Of a DNA stretch of 14,112 nt, positions 6,501-11,216 are shown one piece after another. A program made the translations under genes and the position numbers. Each line of letters opens with the position of its first letter. The stretch's first letter is position 1. Origin of the DNA: Stephanodiscus triporus. Lineage: Eukaryota > Bacillariophyta > Thalassiosirophyceae > Thalassiosirales > Thalassiosiraceae. The notes under the pieces were generated by a model that ran no database searches, was not told where the DNA came from, and saw only the letters and a program-made list of their open reading frames with translations. The stretch lies in the NCBI GenBank assembly GCA_036939755.1, contig JALLAZ010000555.1, positions 1 through 14,112 on the forward strand. Reading direction: 5' to 3'.

Positions 6501-8650
6501 GTACTTCTCATCCTCTGTGGTCATCATGGATCTGCCCGTCTCCAAAAAAGTTAAATTCCAAAGTCGCAACTGGCAATGCACTGAATAAACTCCTTTCGAA
6601 GCTGACTCATGTCTTTGATCTCGCAGAGAACGAAGTAGATTTGGTATTCCAATCTCTTCAAGCAAAAGGATTTGATGCACCAGAGGAAAAGCACGTCCTT
6701 CAATACCTTCCCATTGATTCCGATGTTCCCATGTTTTTAATGCATGTGGTCCTTAGAGACAAGTTTGCCAAAGCCAACGTTCTCTCGCATTATTCTCATC
6801 GGCATAATGTGCAAAAGGTCGCACCAATATTCCCGTTGGGAGACAGTCCTGACGCAGAAGCCTTCGGGGCATGGGGCTATCAAGACTCGTGTTTCGTTTT
6901 GAACGTCAAGCCTGATGGATCAAAGACTGTCACAATGAAAGGATCAAGATATGGCATAAGTGGAAAACCCTTGGCTCGGCTGGCCAGTTTCGTTGAGGAA
7001 GAACTCAATGTTGTTATCGATCCCACCGGCCTCACCTTTCCAACATGTCATGATTTGAGAAACACCCCAGAGAGTAGTCTTGGTATTGAAAGCGTGAAGC
7101 AACTTGTCGCCTTGCTTGGGGGTGACGGAAAAAGGATATCACTAAGACTAGCCGACCGCGCGCGTCGTGGAACTGGTCATTCCCAAGAAGACATGTATTG
7201 TTTGCGAACAGGCCTGACTGGGTTTCGTGTGCCAGATGCAGTTGTTTGGCCCCAGAGTGAAGGAGAAATCCAGGCTCTAGTGTTGAGTGCCGCCCAAAAT
7301 AGTTGGTGTCTCATTCCTTTTGGAGGAGGTACCAATGTGACGCACGCTACTCACTGCCCAACCATGGAACTCGACCCAAGGCCAATGATATCAGTTGATA
7401 TGAAGTCAATGTGCCGTGTTCTCTGGGTAAACGAAGAAGATGGCCTTGCGCATGTTCAAGCTGGCATAACAGGGATTGACTTAATTCGAAATATAGAGAA
7501 GCTTGGCTTCACTATTGGTCACGAACCTGATAGTTATGAATTTAGTACACTCGGTGGATGGATTGCAACTAAAGCAAGTGGAATGAAGCAGAACAGATAC
7601 GGAAACATTGAGGACATAGTTAGAGAAGTTAGGGTTGTCGGGGCGAAAGGTTTAATGTCGTACGACCACAAAACTGGAAAGTCGTCAGTTGGAAGATCGT
7701 CAATAGGCGTAGATCTTAAGTCGCTTATGCTTGGGTCGGAGGGGTGCTTTGGAATCATTGTCAGTGCTGTTATAAAGATATGGCCTATTGCAGAATCAAG
7801 ATCGCATGAGAGTGTAATTCTGCCTAACTTTGAAGTCGGCATGAGATTTATGAAAGATGTCTCGAAATTGCGTGCAATGAAACCTGCAAGTGTGAGACTT
7901 CTTGACAATGAACAATTTCGACTTGGGCAGGCACTTAAGGAAGAGGGTCCAAAGTATGCATCTCTGTGCAGCCACGTCGCTCAGAAAATTGCATACTACC
8001 TTGGAAATTTTTCAGAAAAGTCTGTCGTGTGTGCCACAATCGCATTCGAAGGCACTTCCTTTGAAGTGAATATGCAAAAGAAGTTTGTTCATGAATTAGC
8101 GTCTACGCATGGTGGCATTCTTGCAGGATCGAAAGTTGGCAAGGCAGGCTATGCTCTCACCTTCGCCATTGCATATCTGCGTGACTTTGCTCTGAACTAC
8201 AACATCTTAGGTGAAAGCTTTGAAACTTTTGTCCCGTGGTCTAAGTTGACTCAAGTTTGCTCGCGAACAAAGCATAGAATTTTCCTCGAGCACAAGACTC
8301 GTGCGTTGCCTGGAGTGCCCTTCGTGTGTTGCAGGATCACTCAGCTTTATGATGATGGTGCATGCGTCTACTTTTACTTCTGCATGAACATAAGCGGTGT
8401 TTCAGAACCAAGTAGGGTATTCTCAGATATTGAAAAGGCTGCTCGCCAAGAAATTCTGACCAACGGAGGAACGCACAGTCACCACCATGGCCTGGGTAAG
8501 CGAACAACCTTGATGGCTGAAATATATTCATCTGGTTATGCGAATGCGCTTGTTTCTATGAAGGAGGCAATCGACCCAATGAACACGTTTGGCGCAAGGA
8601 ATGGAGTGTTTTCAATGATGCATTCACAAACAACCATGCCTGCTTTGTAA
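551..8650 (+). CDS. Multidomain ether-lipid synthase: ACBP / DegT-type aminotransferase / fatty acyl-CoA reductase / DHAP acyltransferase / alkyl-DHAP synthase
   Basis: A single 2,699-residue frame with no stop and no intron needed. Domain order: ACBP-like (about 55-205), PLP aminotransferase (about 340-965), two hydrophobic segments (984-1043), NAD(P)-binding fatty acyl-CoA reductase with its C-terminal part (about 1125-1660), HxxxxD acyltransferase (about 1700-2000), and alkyl-DHAP synthase with FAD domain (about 2100-2690). The signature residues of each domain are intact (see the domain entries), so every module looks potentially active. Known chemistry of these families: FAR reduces acyl-CoA to fatty alcohol, DHAPAT makes acyl-DHAP, and AGPS swaps acyl for alkoxy to give alkyl-DHAP. 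The start is the first ATG after an in-frame TAA at 545. The 5' third is GC-rich and rich in Asp and Ser tracts; the rest has ordinary composition. The protein ends in ...TMPAL, which is not a canonical PTS1. The main alternative is two adjacent genes or a spurious N-terminal part, but no stop separates them. The single ORF is certain; the single polypeptide is likely. Confidence 0.87.
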   Translation: MTTTANAASSPSPTVPDDGSSSSSSIEGGGGRRRPPAAADVDEIVARHFRIVASIVRDPPGNDDEDDYDDRDAAAVVPDSVRLRLYGYYRCATADDASRDDRLRARRRPTRPSMFFDPVGRAKYDAVESCLRELKSSMMMSSSSSLSPPSSSHGPDDDDYDYDGRGSGDDGLSSSNDYDDENENENDDDGVRILAMRRYVDLAASVCPNTRAGRECSRMRDAMNAEIESLNTPLPSSSSSSSRRGRGSLLSRRRREEEGGDKDDDDGKGEDGKGGEVDDAVAASGGGGGGGNGRRPPPPSGVDRRTTTTTTETAVAAVAVSPPSCRAAPRHRRRHHHLLLLPRGRLDASYPDLLRALFESIIVGLFRSASAAAARSRCSFLLPRSLSSFVPMPSSSSSSSFWLLTSLLLRHPRAVESDLEREIESLWLDAMVARRQRRLDDNDDDDRASRNTSSSSTYVVVGLSVRTLLDLYLSANDGILFDPSSSSGGGEEERKSEVVIVPPVSIPGMIGVLRRRGLTPIPVDLLPPHPDDDDDDDVPRWGIDVDGVIGAITSRTVAILVVHPFGAVVASDAVMARLRDVANGRGIEIWEDCAQCYTGSVPAEVAGRGTRRRSDRDYRRSGYSGSRHANVSFFSFGPIKTATALGGGLAILREMVNDDNGDDDDDEDVPRDPPSSPPRRRSVGIVKRLRAEETARAMRRIQDTTYPTQSDASYLGRVLRCLVVRAVSGSRALAGLSHRALTDVFGRDYDEFVGSLLRGFPPPPPASSTTTSDDEPSPRGAEVRQLRRRPCAAMLSMLRRRLLDSDGTYASATRRKEGCRSFARELLDDGRMKSRGIAPLRHVDDDDAGGGGDVGMYGWVFPVSVPDPAHASRMLLGMGFDAPAGGVTQLRPIDDIEGAGGVGRRRCPRASDAFDRILYLPVTGECFSSRDRAALIDALAAAVTSSKGGEDEDDGVGRPQCRLECTPTKEDGRRQHSPRRRMDTVAFLSVIVALIDSHFSILGLWRIIPIRVALRLAIAITPWISTVLVCTALSLLALSQYMGPIYLKSSNTFAKYCDMLFRSPFHRHRGASSSHGTDLLNHDDNDSILFMQSKTVLDLESTRVPSISVSVEDADNDGDSNDEEKRQKAMVLLTGATGFIGSLLLRELLLHRRSLAILGGVIVIVRPKRGKSARERVDRLLSQPMYDFLSAAEMKSLVHVIEGDVTLPDCGMRREDIESLCRKDISHVFHCAAAVSFSQSLDDAAVSNITSSLQLHVLTKRLRRGRNDDVKFVYISTAFVHGGKTGSPSEPLPEEVFSLRRYDPVGLYKSMLGSQSYASAAMKDLGHPNTYTFSKCICEHLLLRASSGSEGGGVKTIIIRPSIVGPSVQEPSEGWAGEKPSTIVAAACLYLKFPYNIWCFGKNLVPFVPVDVVCRFVIAKSFGDQSRMPNGEPNEGSSSVIYAEDEKKEISPSDSREESRCPHYTIATVAWDASSPSSASFSWMSYAFSITHLGAVCGHVNRVIAYAGLLISTKLFPRFNFSLDTFRRLHSMFVRASLDAVLDISNHLPLKTIFFRDLKALSHIIDLPILFYPFANQSFYFKSDLIAPLDFNGERYMFSCAVAAHQFILTIENQRRVRPIQLHLSNLRQYSVGTPGTQQSHSTSSIVVAGANHVKPVSDLWWALTQPKGNFTIRLGGWILSKIFRYTSMEIEVDIDSFRILSRKLARSQKSATPHVIIAPTHRSFYDFLIVSYVCFSVPELGLDLPHIAAASDFESIPILGWLARRSLAFFLKRDGTKSDNDLKQNLAMIIEAGQSPAFIEVFIEGKRSRIRTFAKPKTGFLRCLSRIAGDCIIFPLTINYEGIPDEESLIKEANYGRTEKMSLANLTKWMYRVLAGKVNIGRVYVSASEALAMNDSCGEPINELAHAIQLRQQCQVMVSNYHIKAASLALDLSEEIVFEAILELGCQLWPESENQTYIQLPDNQDFLWAAMLQFSHLLGPYLSTSHPLWSSWICPSPKKLNSKVATGNALNKLLSKLTHVFDLAENEVDLVFQSLQAKGFDAPEEKHVLQYLPIDSDVPMFLMHVVLRDKFAKANVLSHYSHRHNVQKVAPIFPLGDSPDAEAFGAWGYQDSCFVLNVKPDGSKTVTMKGSRYGISGKPLARLASFVEEELNVVIDPTGLTFPTCHDLRNTPESSLGIESVKQLVALLGGDGKRISLRLADRARRGTGHSQEDMYCLRTGLTGFRVPDAVVWPQSEGEIQALVLSAAQNSWCLIPFGGGTNVTHATHCPTMELDPRPMISVDMKSMCRVLWVNEEDGLAHVQAGITGIDLIRNIEKLGFTIGHEPDSYEFSTLGGWIATKASGMKQNRYGNIEDIVREVRVVGAKGLMSYDHKTGKSSVGRSSIGVDLKSLMLGSEGCFGIIVSAVIKIWPIAESRSHESVILPNFEVGMRFMKDVSKLRAMKPASVRLLDNEQFRLGQALKEEGPKYASLCSHVAQKIAYYLGNFSEKSVVCATIAFEGTSFEVNMQKKFVHELASTHGGILAGSKVGKAGYALTFAIAYLRDFALNYNILGESFETFVPWSKLTQVCSRTKHRIFLEHKTRALPGVPFVCCRITQLYDDGACVYFYFCMNISGVSEPSRVFSDIEKAARQEILTNGGTHSHHHGLGKRTTLMAEIYSSGYANALVSMKEAIDPMNTFGARNGVFSMMHSQTTMPAL
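608..2161 (+). repeat. In-frame trinucleotide (TCG/GTC/GAC) microsatellites
   Basis: Pure triplet runs include (TCG)6 at 608-625, (GTC)7 at 1255-1275, (GTC)7 at 1729-1749 and (GAC)7 at 2141-2161, with many shorter and interrupted ones up to about 3,440. On the coding frame they give Ser or Asp tracts. The repeats stay open in several frames and on both strands, which explains the many long overlapping ORFs in this part. Confidence 0.85.
713..1165 (+). other. Domain: acyl-CoA-binding protein (ACBP) fold, split by a low-complexity insertion
   Basis: Residues about 55-205 of the fusion protein. Seen: LYGYYRCAT at 85-93, RPSMFFDPVGRAKYDA at 111-126 and MRRYVDLAA at 196-204. These follow the ACBP pattern of LYxxYKQAT, RPGMxDxxGKAKWDA and AMxxYIxxV. 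The four residues that contact CoA or the acyl chain in classical ACBP (Tyr28, Lys32, Lys54, Tyr73) map to Tyr86, Arg90, Lys123 and Tyr199, so only a conservative Lys-to-Arg change occurs. An insertion of roughly 50 Ser/Asp/Glu/Asn-rich residues (about 139-190) lies between helix 3 and helix 4. Inferred role: capturing acyl-CoA for the reductase and acyltransferase modules downstream. Confidence 0.72.
1568..3445 (+). other. Domain: DegT/DnrJ/EryC1/StrS-type PLP aminotransferase
   Basis: Residues about 340-965. Seen in fold-type-I order: YVVVGLSVRTLL (458-469) in the place of the usual SGTxAL phosphate-binding stretch, VIVPPVSIPG (from about 499), HPFG (563-566), EDCAQCYTG (591-599), which supplies the PLP-contacting Asp592 and Gln595, then SFFSFGPIKTATALGGG with Lys640 at the Schiff-base position. 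The C-terminal half keeps the YGWVFPV and ILYLPV strands typical of the family. The family normally transaminates keto-sugar nucleotides with glutamate or glutamine. Odd points: Val465-Arg466 replace the usual Gly-Thr pair, and long Asp/Ser insertions loosen the domain. The substrate cannot be read from the sequence. Confidence 0.8.
3450..3497 (+). repeat. 16-bp direct repeat at the composition boundary
   Basis: CCACGAAGGAGGATGG occurs at 3450-3465 and again at 3482-3497, 32 bases apart. It lies exactly where the GC-rich, triplet-rich part of the large gene gives way to ordinary composition, just before the hydrophobic segments. The spacing is not a multiple of three, so the two copies are read in different frames. 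Confidence 0.75.
3500..3679 (+). other. Two adjacent hydrophobic segments, probable membrane hairpin
   Basis: Residues about 984-1043, directly after the aminotransferase domain. One segment covers about 984-1004 and the second about 1012-1038, with a short Trp/Arg/Pro stretch (WRIIPIR) between them. A hairpin would leave the ACBP-aminotransferase half and the reductase-acyltransferase-synthase half on the same side of a membrane. The topology is inferred by eye from composition. Confidence 0.6.
3932..5530 (+). other. Domain: fatty acyl-CoA reductase (FAR, NAD-binding-4 plus C-terminal part)
   Basis: Residues about 1128-1660. Seen: the dinucleotide-binding loop VLLTGATGFIGSLLLREL (from 1131, with TGATGFIG at 1134-1141), VFHCAAAVSF in the middle, YISTAFVHG (1274-1282), the catalytic YxxxK as Tyr1331 and Lys1335 (YTFSK), and IIIRPSIVGPS (1357-1367). 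This is the order of animal, plant and protist FARs, which use NADPH to make fatty alcohols from acyl-CoA through a bound aldehyde. The C-terminal part (about 1490-1660) has moderately hydrophobic helices and weaker resemblance to the FAR C-terminal domain, so its limits are approximate. Confidence 0.9.
5648..6520 (+). other. Domain: DHAP/glycerol-3-phosphate acyltransferase (GNPAT/PlsB-like)
   Basis: Residues about 1700-1990. The catalytic HxxxxD is His1722 to Asp1727 within APTHRSFYDFL. The second block is LKRDGTKSD and the substrate-binding third block is FIEGKRSR at 1803-1810, followed by KPKTGFL. The combination of HRSFxDF with FIEGxRSR is the form found in the GNPAT/PlsB group rather than in LPAAT enzymes. 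Between the FAR and AGPS modules the natural reading is dihydroxyacetone-phosphate acyltransferase, giving 1-acyl-DHAP. That choice over glycerol-3-phosphate rests on the domain context. Confidence 0.87.
6848..8620 (+). other. Domain: alkylglycerone-phosphate (alkyl-DHAP) synthase, FAD-dependent
   Basis: Residues about 2100-2690. Seen: the AWGYQDS entry motif (2107-2113), FRVPDAVVWPQSEGEI, the FAD loop PFGGGTNVT (2256-2264), EFSTLGGWIATKASGM (from 2330), YGNIEDIV, GSEGCFGII, SVRLLDNEQF with Arg2449 at the position equivalent to the disease-associated arginine of human AGPS, TQLYDDGACVYFYF with Tyr2600 at the catalytic-tyrosine position, and the histidine motif SHHHGLGK (2643-2650). This diagnostic set separates alkyl-DHAP synthase from D-lactate dehydrogenase-type flavoproteins. 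It replaces the acyl group of acyl-DHAP with a fatty alcohol. The N-terminal PTS2 of animal AGPS has no counterpart here because the domain is internal. Confidence 0.93.
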
Positions 8651-9262
8651 ACTAATGTATGGATTATCGGCTCTATCTCTAGGCACAACTGCCTCCGTGG
8701 TTTGTGCGATCGTTAGGATTTGATTCGCATCCCCAACTTTACTATTGCATAATATGTGTGTTAACTATGTCAAGGACTAACAGATTATTTTGTTTGTGAA
8801 ATAATGGGCTTGGGGGCGCTTGCTCATTTTGCCGGTCCTTTCCCTCATAGCATTTGCTTTGACCATGTTCTGATGGTAAGAAATGCAAACCAGTTTAGAT
8901 GTCATGTGATTTTGTAGTTGATTTCACAGTATTAGTAAATTATTCAGAATCAGACTATTTTTCATATTGACACATACCTTCCCAATCATAGCGGTCATCA
9001 TGAGTGCTCTGATTTTTAATATTGGTATTTGTGTCATCAACATCAATGTCTGAAAAGGTACTAGTGCATCCCACAAAGAGGGTACAGTCGTCAAGTTTCA
9101 TCAATGTTGATACTAAGGGATCTGTCAAATGAACGCATGCTCCGCAGAGCTGTACATTTTCACACGCCTGACTTTATGAATATATGGCCATAAGATGTCT
9201 CTATTTGCTAGGGTAATTTCTTTTTTGTTTGGTGTACTTGGATGTTGATGAATAACCTAAAA
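8651..9262. other. 3' flank of the fusion gene, no gene seen
   Basis: AT-richer sequence following the TAA at 8648-8650. I see no open frame with coding character, no RNA gene and no clear AATAAA near the stop. It presumably contains the 3' UTR. Confidence 0.6.
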
Positions 9263-9740
9263 CTAAAAAAGACAGTCCAACATTGGCACCATTGAAAATT
9301 GCTTAACTTGAGCAATCAAAAATATAGGGGGCAATGGCTTTTGAGCCAAGCAAAATATTCAGATGCTGAATATTTTGATGTGCTGGGTGTAGTTGTGAAG
9401 TACTCCTATGTGGGAATGGGTATGGGGGTGTGTGTGTTAGTGTGTAACTGTTGATTTTGGTGAATATCTAAAAAAGATGGTCCAGCATTGGCACCATTGA
9501 AAATTGCTTACCTTGCAATCAAAAATATAGGTTGCAATGTACCATGTGGCTCTAGCTCCGGCTCTAGCTCCAGCTATGTGTGGGTGTAGGGTAGGTGTGG
9601 GAGTAAGTGTGATTGGCATGGGCGTGGGAATGGTGTGGGTGTGGGATAAGTGTAACTGTTTTACGTTGATGAGTGAAGAATGTACGTAAAGTCCAAGAAC
9701 ATCACTATTCCAAATTTCTTACCTGCAAATTTCAAAGTAT
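9263..9740. repeat. Degenerate tandem repeat with a period of about 205 bp
   Basis: Copy 1 core at 9263-9336 and copy 2 core at 9468-9539 share most bases (for example GGCACCATTGAAAATTGCTTA and CAATCAAAAATATAGG). Each is followed by a GT-rich tract ending in GTGTAACTGTT. A third, strongly decayed copy starts near 9664 (GTTGATGA...AAGTCCAA...TTCTTACCTGCAA). No coding capacity is evident. It could be an old satellite or the remains of a non-autonomous element. Confidence 0.75.
9351..9377. repeat. Perfect 12-bp-arm palindrome with a 3-base loop
   Basis: CAAAATATTCAG (9351-9362), loop ATG, then CTGAATATTTTG (9366-9377). A related but damaged copy lies at 9861-9887, where the second arm has lost its match. 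Confidence 0.8.
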
Positions 9741-10350
9741 TCATGCCCTGAAAATGTTGGTGTGACCATTGTTGATTGTTGTGAAGGATGTGGCCATTTG
9801 CAGGTGTATGAATATACATTGAAGTGACAGTCAAACATTATGCTACATTTCATACCCTTGCAAAATATTCAGACGCTGAATTTTTTAGTGCCATTTACCA
9901 CAGACTCCTCTCCCTGCCGTGTCACCTCAATAAGAACAAAAAGAGACACTAGAGTATTCTAGAGTACAAAAGTACAATTTCCTTTCTCAACATGTGATAA
10001 GCTTCTCGGACACAGAGATTACTACAAGGAAAGACAAAAAGGGGGGATTCGCTCCCACCCCTACTCCCAGCCCCCCCAACCGCCCCTCCTTGGTGTGTTG
10101 ACCGTGACTGCCTCATGACGGGACATGACGATGGCCCCAAAACCACTGGCAGGCCCAGCCGCATTTGACTCCTCACCCACTGTGGGTCGTGATGACACGC
10201 TATGGGGTCAGACGCGACGGCGTGTTCTTTTTTGGGGCTGTCATCGGCCCAGTGCCGCCGCTGCCACCATCATCGTTGTGTCAACACCCTCATCACGGTG
10301 GCTGGTAGGCTCCTCTGCATTAGACAGATAGATTTTTTCAAGGCAGAATT
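9741..10350. other. Intergenic region, no gene seen
   Basis: Short open frames on both strands lack coding character and have no domain I recognise. A C-rich patch lies at about 10054-10090. A 9-bp inverted pair (GCCCCAAAA at 10134-10142 and TTTTGGGGC at 10230-10238) flanks a GC-rich stretch. Confidence 0.5.
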
Positions 10351-10625
10351 CCATTTTCTCCCGAACAACATCAACATGAGTTTTGTATGTCGTTGTCTGC
10401 CATTTCTCCTCTGTTGCTTTGTTGCAAAGCAACACTTATCTCCAGTAATTAAATACTAAATAATATTTTATTGATTGGGCCTTATAATCCATTTTCTCCC
10501 GAGCAACATCACCATGAGTTTTGTATGTCGTTGTCTGCCATTTCTCCTCTGTGTTTTTTTGCGAAGCAACACTTATCTCCAGTAATTAAATATCTAAATA
10601 ATATTTTATTGATTGGGCCATATAA
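10351..10625. repeat. 138-bp tandem duplication (two units)
   Basis: Unit 1 spans 10351-10488 and unit 2 about 10489-10625. They are nearly identical, starting CCATTTTCTCCCGA and ending in TTTTATTGATTGGGCC. Unit 1 holds a 9-bp hairpin (GTTGCTTTG, loop TTG, CAAAGCAAC, 10413-10433) that is broken in unit 2. The open frames through the array are not convincing genes. Confidence 0.9.
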
Positions 10626-11216
10626 AATATTCACACCCCTCGGGCCCCAATACAGCACCATGACAACCTAAAAGACACCCATCACACCCCTCCACTGGGC
10701 AAATAATCTGTGAATGATGTTAACGTCGTATGGCTTAACTGGTATGTGCTTACTACTTAAGCTTATGTGCTTTTGAATAGGTTCAAATATAAGCCTGTCT
10801 TTAAACATGGCGGTAGTTTCACGACACAATCACAATCATCATCATGTCGGCGTTGTCTCATCATCATCACCATTGATGAAATTATGTTTCTAACTCCCTC
10901 CTCGCAGTGCATGTGTACTAAGACCAAACAATTCTAACAACAAAAAATAAAAAATGGATCTCGGCTTGGCAGAGAATGGATCTCGGCTGGTGACAGAGAG
11001 TTTTTGGCGAGCAATCGCCAAACCATAATCCACGTGGCCCCCAACAAATTTGGAGGGGATGGAGAGCTATCTACTTATCTACTATCGTACTCTGCACCAT
11101 ATCTCGGTTGCATGTTGCATTGTTTCATTTTTTTATGGCATTGCATATGTTGCGGCATACGCGACGCGTCGACTACTAACCACTCGAGCGGAGGACCCAC
11201 TAATTATATCATCATC
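10626..11216. other. Upstream region of the PDI/ERGIC gene, with a small direct repeat
   Basis: No gene seen. A repeat of AATGGATCTCGGCT occurs at 10953-10966 and 10975-10988 (22-bp period). Upstream of the chosen start the frame stays open and contains another ATG at 11112; starting there would add 35 residues with a hydrophobic beginning. The promoter and 5' UTR of the gene at 11217 should lie here. Confidence 0.5.

Noticed and set aside
9263..10625. Possible CRISPR array
   Set aside because: The repeat periods of about 205 and 138 bp, the decayed copies and the eukaryotic context do not fit short repeats with unique spacers.
9437..10671. Short open frames of 60-85 codons on both strands
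   Set aside because: They fall within tandem repeats and AT-rich spacer, have no recognisable domain, and the copies in the duplicated units do not preserve a common frame.
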